Positions 45,491-55,793 of a stretch of 64,000 nucleotides of DNA are shown piece by piece (position 1 is the first letter of the stretch; each line of letters begins with the position of its first letter). Position numbers and translations under genes: made by a program. Source of the DNA: Taxillus chinensis. Taxonomy: Eukaryota; Streptophyta; Magnoliopsida; Santalales; Loranthaceae. The stretch is taken from NCBI GenBank assembly GCA_023512835.1, contig CM042085.1:50959569-51023568 (forward strand), given 5' to 3'. Under the pieces are notes generated by a model, which was not told where the DNA came from, made no database searches, and saw nothing but the letters and a program-made list of their open reading frames with translations.

Positions 45491-48321
45491 AATCCATATA
45501 GGTGTGATCTCCTATATGGATGTTGGCCTTCAGTGGCATGTTCTGTTGATTCTGATGCGGAATTTGGCTTGAGGATTTTCTGGGTTTGTTTATGCCCACC
45601 ATGTGTTTGATGAAATGTATGTGAGGCCTGCACACTATGTATTTGATAAAATGTCTGTGAGGCCTGCATGCCATGTATTCAATATAATGCCTGTGAGACC
45701 TTGTATATGGGTGTCTGATGATATACCTGTGTGACTGGTGTGTACTGTGTTTGATTTGTATTTGATAAAAGCCTGTGAGGCTGATGTGTGTGGCTTGTAT
45801 CTGACCATGTTGGTCCCTCTGAAATAAAGTGTAAATGCTGTGCTGAGTTTACATGTCGAGATGTAATGCTATGCCGTTCTGTTGGTCTGTTTGAGACTGA
45901 GCTGAGATATGGGCCAGGCACAATAGCTAGACCCCTTTGAGATTTGGCCAGGACGTGGTCCTGAGTCTCGGTGTAGCACTCACGATGGTGGGCTAAGTTT
46001 ACACCCATTCCTGAGGGTAGGTATGGCGACCGAGGAGGTGGTTGACCATATCTGACTCGGGTGGAAAATGTTGCATTGGTGTCCATGCAACATTCGCCTG
46101 GATGTGGTATGTCATGTCGCCGTGGTGGCGGGGTGTCCTCTCGCCCTTCGGTGCGGGCTCGGGTAAAGAGTGTTTCTGGGTGATGTTTGTTGCTTTAGCC
46201 TTAGGCACGACACGAGCACAAGCATACACATATCATGCATGTTGTAGAGCGGGACGGGTCCGGGGGAGACCGGATCCCTACCGAGCTATGGTTTGCTCAC
46301 CCCTCCTATAAACCGTCCTTTTGCAGGGTTTAGCGGGCGGTAGGTGAAGGCTGAGGAGCTAGGCCCCTGAGGCTGGGAGTTTTATGTTATTTCCTTTGTC
46401 GTGCTCGTGGTTTTATGTTCTGGAATTTGGTTTGGTTTTATTTGTAACAGTACACCTGGCTTCATAGGGGTTTTTCCCCGACTGGGTTGTAATAAACATT
46501 TAGTCTTTGAAATGAAATAAAATGAGATGTTGTTATTCAATTTGTGTTTGTGCATGGTTTGGGAGCAGGAGCATGCCCCTTGGCATGTTAGCCTGATTGT
46601 GCAGGTTTGGGACAGCACCCATGCCAGAAGTCCTTTTAAGGTGCTTGCACCAACTCCTTGTCCCTTTGGGTGCGGGCATGGGTAGTCACTACTCATTTCC
46701 AAGTGGAAGGAAATTGGGGCGTGACATCCCAGTACAACGTTCGCGCTGATCCATCTGAAGTTGTGGGGCCGTCTCAGCCTAGCTGTCTTCCGATTGTTTC
46801 ATCAGCACCATCTACTGCTGATACCCCACGCCTGCTTCCCCTGATGTTTCTGCTGTCGTTGCTGCTGGTGTTGCTGCTGCAGCAGCTGATGTTCCTGTAT
46901 CTCCTCTGAAAGTACCCTTGCGCCCACTTCCTCAACCACGAGACTATCTGGACCGTCTCCCTGTCGGCACTCTTACGGACCTATGGTTCCATTGTAGCCT
47001 CGCATGCACTGCCACCATCCCCGACAATGATCTTCGAGTGTATTATGCATGCCATACCCAAACCCCAGAAGATATGATCATCTGGAACCTGGACCACACG
47101 GCTTTATTTCACCGGCTTCTCTTCCTGACGCACCACTTGCTGCTTCTACCTCCGGACCGGCCCATGACGCACGGGTTCCTTCCCCTGCCGAGGTCGGACC
47201 CTCTTCTCCTGCTGCAATTCCTATTGTTAACCTTTCTAGTCACAGCGGATCTGCTGCCCCGAATGCCTCCGATGCTCCGGCTGACCCTTCTGCCACTACT
47301 GATCAACCTCTCTCTCCTATCGACTTCGCTGCCCAGCACACCCATGCATCTCTTCATGCGGGGGAGTCCTCTAAAGCTCCAGAGATTGCACTTGGGCGTG
47401 CTTCTTTAGGCACAGTCCATTCCGACGCTGTGCTCTCTGCTCAGCTGGACCACCATGCTCAAGCCCAGAGCGCCCAAATCGCTACCATCACTGTTAAGGT
47501 TGATGCCCTTGGTGCCTAACTCCTCTCCGTGCTAACCGACTCTTCCACTTCCATGGAGCAAAAGATGGATTGTGTGGCCTATTCCATTCACTCCCTGTCT
47601 ACCTCATTTGGGGACTTGGCTCAACCATGGCTCATGCTCTTACCGCTCCCCGGCGATCTGCCAAAACGAGGGAGAATGCGCCATCTGATCCTGCTGCAGC
47701 TCCCTCCGCTCCTGCTGGTAAGCGGCGTGCATCTACACTTCCTCTGGGAATACCTATCCCCAAACGCAGCCGCTTCACTCAACCCAGCTCCTCCTTCAAC
47801 TGCTCCATCTGAGGCCATCACCTTCCTCCCATCATACGCGGAACTTGATCCACATGATGCGGATGGAAGCATTTACAATGTTATGAGTCAGTATGCCACC
47901 TCTATTACCGAGCGAAGATTTCCGATAGATATGTCTCCCTTCTTACCTCAAGATCTAAGTACTTTACGTTCTGAGAAGGGCTTGTTTACTACTAATGACA
48001 TTGATAACTTTTCTCGAGCGGTAAAGATGGAGATGAGGTTGTTTCCATCTCTGTACGCGGATGGACACGTTATTGACGTAGTGCCGTGTTGGTCAGAGGG
48101 TTATCTTCCAAATATAGCCCACATCCAGACCTTCATTGATAGCACTGTTGAGGACAGCAAACCTTGGAAAAATCTTACCTCTATCCTCATTCCATACCTG
48201 GTCAAGACTCCACATTTCGTGCTTATTGCCTTTCTGATCCCTTCAAAGCAGCTACTCCTAATTGATTCTCATCAAATTGTGGAACACAAGGTAAGAAAGA
48301 ATCAATTGGAACTTTTGCGGC

Positions 48322-48786
48322 TGTAATGACCTGTGTTTTGGGATGTGAGGAGTTAGTCACAGTTTTGCCTTTTGGGTGGCAATTGTCGGATTTTTGGGAT
48401 TTTTATTCGCACACACATTAGCTAGAACACCTTGTTTGTTGATGAGCAAGCATGAGACAAGAGATGGCCCAAGAGGACACTTTTAGAGGGTGCACGTGAC
48501 AATGCACGTGACAATGACTTGTCAGGTGCAGTGATTTTTTTGCATGGGAGCCTTCCTGACTTAGTTATAAAGCTTGTGGCAAAATCCTAGGGCATTTGGA
48601 GCTCACATGTGACAATGGTCTTTGTCACATGCAGCCATGTTTTTGCACTGTCACCTTGGTTTTGTTATGCTGGTGATCTTTTCCTAAAGGACCATGTTTG
48701 GATTGTGGGTATTTCATCTTGTGTGAAGGTGGGAAGGTTAAAATGTGTCGCACTTATCAAAACTACATCATTTTGATGTTGGGTGT
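48322..48786 (+). repeat. LTR-G: truncated Gy-A-type LTR
   Basis: Starts TGTAATGACCTG directly after the Co-1 frame breaks (candidate TSD GCGGC, 48317-48321). It keeps the U3 with GCACGTGACA hairpin motifs (48492-48530, 48604-48640) and a degraded ATCAAAACTACATCATTTTGAT palindrome (about 48755-48777). It stops abruptly where the Co-2 LTR begins, so Co-2 appears inserted in it; the remainder is not in the window. Confidence 0.8.
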
Positions 48787-50229
48787 TGTTGGTCCCTTGG
48801 AGCCTAGAGGGGAGTGAATAGGCTCTTATCGAAGCTCTTTCTGACTCTTTGACACAACACTTATCTGGTTAAGAGATAGAAACAATGCAGAAGATAACCA
48901 GATAGTGGAAGTATTTTGTTTTATTATCAGTATGATAAGTACAACAAAATGAAAGCAGTCTAAAGCCTGAAAGCTTTTAGACCTACTTAACAACTCTTTA
49001 ACACTCTGTTTTCAAGTACACACACACTAGCCACTTTGATCTCTATGAGCTTTAGTACATGCACGCTCCTTTTTATTTTCACAGAAGTACTATTATAAAT
49101 ATACAAGTGTTGCTATTTATAGTGACATCCTCAAGAGATAACCTCGGAACTCGTTGTTCCGGATATTGTGCCCATTTACTGTCTCTCGGAAATCTCTCTG
49201 CATTAATTGCTGCGGATGTGGTCTTCAAGATCTTGGGTTTGCATCGCATGAGAGTCTTTGTAAGTTCCCAAGTGTAGTTAAAGTTATGTCCACATATCCG
49301 TATGATCCATGTGTAAGATGCTTTAGGTTCTCAACAAGTTTGTCTTACATCGGGAAACAAATGAGTGATGACTTTGATCTCAAAGAGATAAGTTGAACTA
49401 GCGTCTTCTTGAATCCGGTGTAAGGTTCCTTACTCTGTGCTTAAATTAAGCTCGGATCCTTACTCCGTAATACTGATTGCTTACTCCGTATCAATTTGGT
49501 ACTGGAATCCTTGTTCGGAGTAAGCGCTTCCTTACTCCGTATGAAAGAGAAGGTCGGAGGGCTTACTCCGCATCTGCGCTTCCATACTCCGCAACTAGTT
49601 TCCTTACTCCGCATGAGTTAAAGGAACGGATGGCTTACTCCGTATCAACACATCCTTACTCCACATGAGTGAGTAGTTCGGATTCCTTACTCCGCATCTA
49701 GCTTTCTTACTCCGCATCTAATTTCCTTACTCCGCATCTAATAAAGACTCAATTCCTTATTTCGTAAAAGTACTTCCTTATTCTGCATGTATGGAAGACT
49801 CAAATTCCTTACTCCGTGTCTTCTGTACTTTAGTCCGGTTGAGTGGAAGACTTATCTTTTTAACTCCGCGTTGACTCTCATATTCTGTGCGACTTTGTAG
49901 ACCATGATTCTTACTCCGCATCTTTTAGATTGGGTCCGTTTAAAGTATTAGATGCGGATTTCTTAGTCCGTAGCTTTTAGGTTCTTACTCCGCACGAATA
50001 ATCCTTATTCCGTATGAGGTAAAGACTTGGTTATTTACCAAGTGTTTGACGATACTCATTCTCACCTGGATCAGGATTAAATATCCCGTCCGTATCTTTG
50101 CTCACACGAGTGTAGATCCGGATAAAGGTCATATCTTCTACAATGACTTAAGATAAAGCAACAAAAGTCTCAAATCAAATTACATAGGGCTTTTTCAGCA
50201 TCATCCAAATTCTAGGCTTGATCCAACAA
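48787..50229 (-). repeat. Co-2 3' LTR (1,443 bp) with TTACTCCG motif array
   Basis: Sense start TGTTGGATCAAGCC at 50229, end GGGACCAACA at 48787. Between about 49420 and 50010 the motif TTACTCCGYAT (plus-strand reading) recurs about fourteen times by eye with irregular 10-30 bp spacing. Related LTRs lie at 55794-57112 and 57405-58588. Confidence 0.9.
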
Positions 50230-50290
50230 TCTCCCCCAATTATGGATATGCCCAAACCCTTTGTAATCTGATATGGTAAACAATGCAAGA
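50230..50290 (-). other. Co-2 polypurine tract and conserved upstream block
   Basis: The minus strand reads ATTGGGGGAGA just before the LTR. The adjacent ~40 bp (CAAAGGGTTTGGGCATATCC) are almost identical in Co-4 at 58589-58650. Conserved noncoding motifs near the PPT are a known trait of Sireviruses. Confidence 0.8.
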
Positions 50291-50369
50291 AGATAACATA
50301 CAGAAAAGAAATCACTCCAATCTCATTGATTAGTACACAGTACAATATAGCCTTTATACAAAATTTTCA

Positions 50370-53099
50370 TTAAGGTACATAAGGCTTACTATACTTGAAG
50401 ATCATCGTTGCAACGTTCTCTTTAAGCTCCATTGTCTTCTCCATTGTGTAGGCTTGAATGTTGTTCCAGTTTTTATCAACCTTGACAATGGATTTGATAA
50501 AGAAATAAACAAACACTCCGCAGCTATCTCCATCAGGCTGTTGTGGCACTAACTTCTTGCCCCGGACCTTCGCCTTCAGCTTATCAGATGGACCTAACGG
50601 AGTCAGGCCTCTTTCTTCATAAAGTCCTGATCGCTTTACGGCTTCTGTCAAATGAACACGTAGTGGCTCAAATTGATTCCTTCTAATGTTTTGCTCCACA
50701 ACTTGATGGGAATAAATTAGGATCAGCTGCTTGGACGGAATCATAAAGACAACCAGCATGAAGTGCGGCCTCATGACCAGGTACGGAATGAGGACCGATT
50801 AAAGAGTCTTCCAGGGAGTGCTATCCTCGGCGATTCCGTTGACGTAGGTCTGAATATTAGCTAAGTCTGGAAGATACCCTTCATTCCAACACGGCAAGAT
50901 GTCAAACATGTGCCTGTCCTTGTATAGGGACGAAAACAGCCTCATTTCCATCTTAATTGCACGAGAGAAGTTGTCTATGTCTTCTATGGTGAGCAGACCC
51001 GTCTTAGAGCGAATAGTTCTTATGTCTTAGGGAGAGAAGGGGTACAACTCAGATAGACATCTTCTCTCAGCATTTGACGCGGCATACCTAGTCATAGCAT
51101 TAAAAACACTTCCATCCTCATCAAGGGGATCAAGATCCGTATATGATGGGAGGAAGGTGTCAGCCACGGCAGATGGACTAGTCGAAGGAGGAGCTGCACT
51201 AGAGGAGCTGGGCTGAGAGAAGCGGCTACGTTTGGGGATGATAACTCCCGGAAGCAGTGAGGATGCAGACCTTTTCTTTTCAACATGAGAGGAGGAAGGA
51301 GCAGAAGGATCAGATGACACTTTCTCCCACGGTTGGGTAGATCGGCGAGGGACAGGAGGAGGACGAGCCATCGTGTGAGGCAAGTTTGCAAAAGAAGTGG
51401 ACAGTGAATGGACAGACGAGGCAACAAGGTCCATCTTTTGCTCGATGGAGGTGGAGGAGTCGGTTAAGGCGGAGAGGAGTTGGGCACCAAGAGCATCAAC
51501 CTTAGCAGCGATGGCAGAAATTTGGGTGGTTTGAGCTTGGGCGTGACGGTCTAGCTGAGCAGACAGCACAACATCGGAGTGAACCGTCCCAAAAGAGGCA
51601 CGTCCAAGTGCCAACTCCGGAGCTTTGGAGGACTCCCCGGCAGGAATAGGTGCAGGTGTGTGCTGGGCAGAGGAGTCCACAGGAGTGGAGTAGTCGTCAG
51701 TAGCAACAGCAGAGGGGGCATCGGGAGCATCAGAAGCTTCCGGAGCAGCAGAGCCACTATGACCAGATAGGTCAACAACGGGGATGGCATCTGCAGTAGA
51801 GGCGGACCGAGCCTTAGCAGGGGAGGCAACCCGTGCGTCATGGGCTTGTCCGGAGAAGACAGTGAAGGGAACCTCTGGAATATGGGCAGGCGTAAGAAAG
51901 CCATGATCCAGATTCCAGACAATCATATCCTCCGGCGTGCGGGTGTGTTTGACATAAAACACCTTGAGGTCATCATCGAGGATGGAGGCTGTGCAGGCGA
52001 GGCTAAAACGGAACCAGAGGTCCGTTAGGGTGTCGGCGGAGAGATGGTCTAGGTAGTCTTGTGGTTGAGGTAGAGGAGGCAAGGGAGCTTTCGGAAGAGA
52101 TTCCGAGACATTAGCAACGGCAGTGGCAACTGCAGTGTCAACTGCGGCAGCAACAGCGGAAGTGGAGGGAGTGGGGACATCCGCAACAGATGGTGTTGGG
52201 GAAACAGCCTTAGGTAAACTGGGCTGAGATGGTCCCGCAACCTCAGAAGGGTCGGCACGGACGTTGTACTGCGAAGCGTGAGAGATGGAAGGAGCAGCAA
52301 CGGACCGAATCCGGGAGGACCGGTGAGCGGAGCTGACTTTGGGGGCACGGCTGTCGGAGGGGCCACCAACCGAGCTGCCTTGTTGTTCTGAGGCGGAAAG
52401 AAAGTGGAGAGCAGCTGAGAGACGACGAGCTGTCATGTTCCCATCAGGCTTAAGATGGCAAAGATAATAAGCCTGAGGGAAAGGAACGGTATCATATCGG
52501 GCAAAATGGTCCGGATGGAGATGCCTGAAGACATTGCTGAGTATCCGCCCAAAAGAGTGGTTCTTTGGACCGTTCTTCAGCAGTCAGAACAAGAAAGTCC
52601 CCCAGTTCATTAGGAGACGCTCAAAGACGCCGTACATAGCCAATAGAAGGTCGTACGGGATAGAATCCAGAGCAGTGGTTCGAGCCAGGAGGCAGTGACT
52701 CAATATGGTTGCCATACACCAGTAACGACCTTGAAAAGACTTCATTTTGTACTCCTTCCCCTTATAGGAGACACCCATGGAAATAGTCATTGGTTCAGCA
52801 TCCGGGCGCTGAAGATCACCAGGAGGAAGGTTGAGAGCAGCACGGAGAACGTCAGGGGTGATCAAGATGGATTCACCGCGGATGTAGGAGATAATGGAGT
52901 CGGTGGTGTAGTGGATCCGTTGATAGAACTCACAGATGTCTTCAATGAGAAGGTCAACAGGATTGGAGACCAGGTTTAGGATGTGAGAGGCTTCCAGAAG
53001 TGGGCGAAGTTCCAGAAACCAAGCTGGAGGATCGGAGACAGCGCGCCAATCAACCAGATGGCCGGGGTTAACGCCGGAAAGAGATGTTTTGGGTGCCAT
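50370..53099 (-). pseudogene. Co-2 env-position gene: Ulp1-like (C48) protease protein, best copy
   Basis: ATG at 53099 to TAA at 50370: 910 codons in one frame with three internal stops (TGA codon 172, TAA codon 691, TAA codon 767) and no frameshift. Residues 1-240: globular, MAPKTSLSGVNPGHLVDW ... YIRGESILITPDVLRAALNLP; this could relate to the putative plant transposon protein families. About 348-415: conserved DYLDHLSADTLTDLWFRFSL ... PEDMIVWNLDHG. About 415-515 and 580-640: Ser/Pro/Ala-rich, with basic KKR and IPKRSRF near 613-630. About 516-576: likely coiled coil. About 690-909: Ulp1-like, His779 in RPHFML, Tyr796 where Asp is expected, Gln854 and Cys860 in QQPDGDSCGVFVYFF. His-Asp spacing (17) and Gln-Cys spacing (6) equal those of yeast Ulp1. 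Predicted role: SUMO or ubiquitin-like deconjugation, or an inactive relative; no transmembrane segment or signal peptide supports an envelope. Confidence 0.75.
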
Positions 53100-53216
53100 T
53101 GAGGGAAAGTTTGAGAGGAGAAGGAGGTGAGGTCTTGGGGATTGAAGGAGCGACGAGGGGTTTAGGGATTTGGAAAATGTAAAACTCGCGTTGTGCAGGA
53201 ATGGCCAGGATATATA
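53100..53216 (-). promoter_or_regulatory. Putative internal promoter of the extra gene (Co-2)
   Basis: The minus strand has TATATATCC at about 53216-53208, some 110 bp upstream of the ATG, followed by a CT-rich leader (CTCACCTCCTTCTCCTCTC). A GATGACGTGG element lies further upstream near 53330. The distance matches Co-1 although the leader sequences differ. Confidence 0.45.
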
Positions 53217-54784
53217 GGACCAAGTCCGGGATTGTCAGCGGGTCTAGGGATTAAGCAAGTGAAACAGTGACCCGCGTAATAGGCTGATGTCATTAGTCTT
53301 GATAGCGACGCGCCTCCGGATATAGAGATGACGTGGAGATGGCATGACCAGGTAGTGATAACACCTGTTTGCCTTCTTTGGGAAGTGTGTGCATCTCGAG
53401 ACATGCATTTAATGGAGCATCATTATTCCTCCTCAAAAGCACGCGATATATAATAAGACATGATTCATCGCGATTTGAGAGTTCCAAGAGTCCGGTGGAA
53501 TGAACCGACAATCATCCTGGAGTAAATGATATCCGAGATAAGATCATCCGGATGAAAAGTAGATCGTGTCCGGAGAAACAGAGTGCTTGAAGAGAAAAGT
53601 AGATTCCTTTGCTGTCTTGATGTCGAAGAGAAGAGAAGTTCCACAACACTTCAAATCCGCGACTATAGACAAGATATATCGATAAAGGTGCAAAGAGAAT
53701 CTGTACCAGTAGCTTCACGAAAATAAACTAAAAGAACACAAGCTTAACAGGTGATAATTAGTACGGATATGAAGATATAATCAGATGTGCGCATCTAAAT
53801 TCGAACTAATGAGAAACAGAACTTAATGCATTGAAAGGGAATGTAAAAGACACATACACACAAGAGATTGATCATTGTTACTGAATCAAGACATATGTTA
53901 GATAATAAACACACAAGTTCATATTGGTCAACATAGTGAAACCGTCCTGCTGAACAATGTAGCTAAGATAATTAAAAATCATATGATTTGTCCAACTTAG
54001 GATTCATGAGTGAGACGGTAGGAATGAACACATGTCGAAAGCAAGAAAATGATTATGCGATTAAAATGCACAGTTGAAGGAAGAAAAACATCCTTGCATG
54101 CCACAAATTTGATTCAACAATGCATGTCCAGGTAGATCCGGAAGTGATAGTTTAGAGGAAAGAGCATCCGAGACATATTAGGGGATTATTACAAAGGTTG
54201 CTCCCCCTTAGATGATGCGATCCTCTCAGTGATAGACTCCCCCTCAGATAAACAGCTAGGAAAGAGGTCACGAGACATATATAGGGGGTATTACTTGGAT
54301 AATGAATAAAGCATTTTCTCCCCCGTAGATCATGCGATCCTCTCGATGGCATTGCCTGTTAAAAATTGAGATCTTAAAACATCACTGTCTATCCATTAGG
54401 AAACTACACTTCAGGAGCAAATCAAACTGCGATTGTGAGAACCATCACCACGCATTCCGAGCTAACCCATTTCATTTCTTCAACCATACAAGTTAATAGA
54501 CCAATCAATATGAAACAGCATTCGTCATGTGGTGATGAGTGGAGATTAGAATCATGAAATCCTAAAGAAGTTATTCATATCCGTTTTAATTATGTTATCT
54601 TAAACGACTTCAGTCGGGAAACGCAAGCATCCTCCCAATAGGATATTAGATATTTATATCTGAGCATAGGCACATGAGGCAGTAAGCATGATTAACATTA
54701 AGTTCAGTATGTGTTCTCTACTTTCAATAAAATCACAATGCAAGTTCTGAAAGAAAATATACTAGTGGAAGATTAAATGTGAAG
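53217..54784 (-). other. Co-2 spacer between RNase H and the extra gene
   Basis: 1.57 kb without a coding frame. It shares blocks with the Co-1 spacer (for example AGATCATGCGATCCTCTCGA and CATTCCGAGCTAACCCATTT on plus). A duplicated ~50-bp segment with GATGCGATCCTCTC and TAGGGGGTATTACTTGG occurs at about 54180-54240 and 54280-54345. Confidence 0.6.
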
Positions 54785-55793
54785 CTATGCAGAGAAGTCT
54801 ATCATACCTAATCGGAAGAGTAGTTCAGAGAATCTTGCATCAGGCAGAGGCTTTGTAAGTATGTCTGCCAGTTGATCTTCAGTAGCAACATGTTCCAGTG
54901 ATATGTGCTTTTTGAGAACATGGTCGCGAATGAAGTGATACCTTACCTCAATGTGCTTGGCCTTTGGGTGCATGACAAGATTGTTGCTTATAGCAATTGC
55001 ACTGGTGTTGTCGCAGTAGAGTGGAATAGATGTCATGTGAAAACCGTAATCAGTAAGTTGACTTTGCATCCAAAGTAACTGTGCGCAGCAACTTCCAGCA
55101 GCTATATATTCCGCATCAGCAGTAGAGGTTGATACGGAATTCCGCTTTCTTCGAACCATGAAATTAATCTATTTCCAAGAAACTGACACGTACCACTTGT
55201 GCTTTTCCTGTCGATGCGACACTCAGCAAAATCAGCATCAGAGTATCCGGATAAGGTGAAGTTGGACTCCTTTGGGTACCAGAGTCCCAAATTCATCGTT
55301 CCTTTGAGATATCTTAATATCCGTTTAACATTAAGCATATGTGACTCCTTGGGATTCGCCTGATATCGTGCACAGATGCAAGTTACAAACATAATGTCCG
55401 GACGACTTGCTATAAGATACAGCAAGGATCCTATCATTCCTCTGTATTCAGTCACATTTACTGATTTGTCGTCCATATCAGGATCTAACTTGGCATTGAC
55501 TGGCATTGGAGTCTTGACGGGAGATGAACCTTCCATACCAAACTTCTTAATAAGATCACGTGTATACTTAGCTTGGTTAATGAAGATCCCTTCCTTCAAT
55601 TGTTTAACTTCTATTCCAAGGAAGTAGGACAGTTCTCCCATCATACTCATCTCAAACTTGCCAATCATTAACTTTGCAAACTCTTCACAAAGCTTCGGAT
55701 TTGATGATCCAAAAATGATATCATCCACATATATCTGTACAATCAGAGTATGTCCTTTCTCTTTTCGTAGAAATAAAGTGGTGTCTATCTTCC
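54785..55793 (-). pseudogene. pol: Co-2 reverse transcriptase (C-terminal part) and RNase H
   Basis: From the truncation: DTTLFLRKEKGHTLIVQIYVDDIIFGSSN (YVDD intact), GELSYFLGIEVKQLKEGIF, SLLYLIASRPDIMFV and LSGYSDADFAECRID up to NRLISWF. A one-base frame change then occurs near 55155. The second frame (55159-54785) has TSTADAEYIAAGSCCAQLLWM, LYCDNTSAIAIS, HIEVRYHFIRDHVLKKH and DQLADILTKPLPDARF. It is closely similar to Co-1 39763-41339 but less decayed, as expected of a later insertion. RT upstream of this point is missing because Co-3 starts at 55794. Confidence 0.92.

Larger units (their letters stand above)
44739..46726 (+). mobile_element. Solo-F: solo LTR of the Gy-A type
   Basis: 1,988 bp, TGTAAGGACCC ... 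TTGGGGCGTGACA, flanked by TSD TCCCA (44734-44738 and 46727-46731). It matches the reverse complement of the Gy-A LTR in several blocks (CATATAGGTGTGATCTCC, ATGTTGGCCTTCAGTGG, the ATCAAAACTACGTCG palindromes) and has a degenerate ~45-bp array with GCCTGTGAGGC (about 45600-45790) where Gy-A has its 38-bp array. The interior was lost by LTR-LTR recombination. Confidence 0.9.
7054..48321 (+). mobile_element. Co-1: old Sirevirus-like Ty1/copia element, fragmented
   Basis: Plus-strand copia element in copia order (gag, protease, integrase, RT, RNase H) followed by an extra gene. Its parts are 7054-10637, 21469-22000, 39763-41339 with spacer, 42958-43168, 44109-44738 and 46727-48321. For the intervening insertions Gy-D, the MULE-like element and solo-F, removing the insert and one TSD copy rejoins the reading frame. 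The long gag, the protease motif IDSGCS, the RT motif YVDD and the conserved RNase H end (CDNTS ... DQLADILTK) match the Sirevirus lineage. Neither LTR is in the window: the 5' end is lost at about 7054 and the 3' end at LTR-G. Many stops and frameshifts mark it as the oldest layer. Confidence 0.85.
42958..48321 (+). pseudogene. Co-1 env-position gene: Ulp1-like protease protein, interrupted
   Basis: Same-strand gene after pol, in three exposed pieces (42958-43168, 44109-44738, 46727-48321); removing the two inserts and one TSD copy of each restores continuity. N-terminal region: MAPRTALSGINLGHLVNW, FLELRSLLEASHLLNLV, DPVDLLIEDVAKYY, then ITPAVLRAALHFP, YKGKEYKLKSFQGCYHCMA and PYDLLLAMYKVFE. 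Middle: RDYLDRLPVGTLTDLWF ... PEDMIIWNLD, a Ser/Pro/Ala-rich part, a coiled-coil-like stretch (LSAQLDHHAQAQSAQI) and a basic IPKRSRF motif. C-terminal: KMEMRLFPSLY, VVPCWSEGYLPNIAHIQ, TPHFVLIAFLIPSKQLLLID, where His (48213) and Asp (48264) sit 17 residues apart as in Ulp1. LTR-G cuts it off before the Cys. Several frameshifts (near 46850, 47100, 47515, 47620, 47800). Function is inferred from the fold signature only. Confidence 0.72.
48787..55793 (-). mobile_element. Co-2: Sirevirus-like copia element with Ulp1-like gene, 5'-truncated
   Basis: Minus strand: 3' LTR (48787-50229), purine tract, extra gene (53099-50370), spacer, RNase H and the end of RT (55793-54785). It is cut inside RT at 55793 by the Co-3 LTR, so gag, protease, integrase and the first part of RT are absent from the window. 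The order pol, spacer, extra gene, PPT, LTR is complete and shows that the extra gene belongs to the element and lies in sense. Confidence 0.88.

Noticed and set aside
45423..45674. Minus-strand frames with Ile-Tyr repeats
   Set aside because: Translation of the (TA)n microsatellite.
50370..53099. Reading the extra copia gene as a true retroviral-type envelope
   Set aside because: No signal peptide, no transmembrane segment and no furin-like site; instead a Ser/Pro-rich linker, basic motifs and a Ulp1-like C-terminus.
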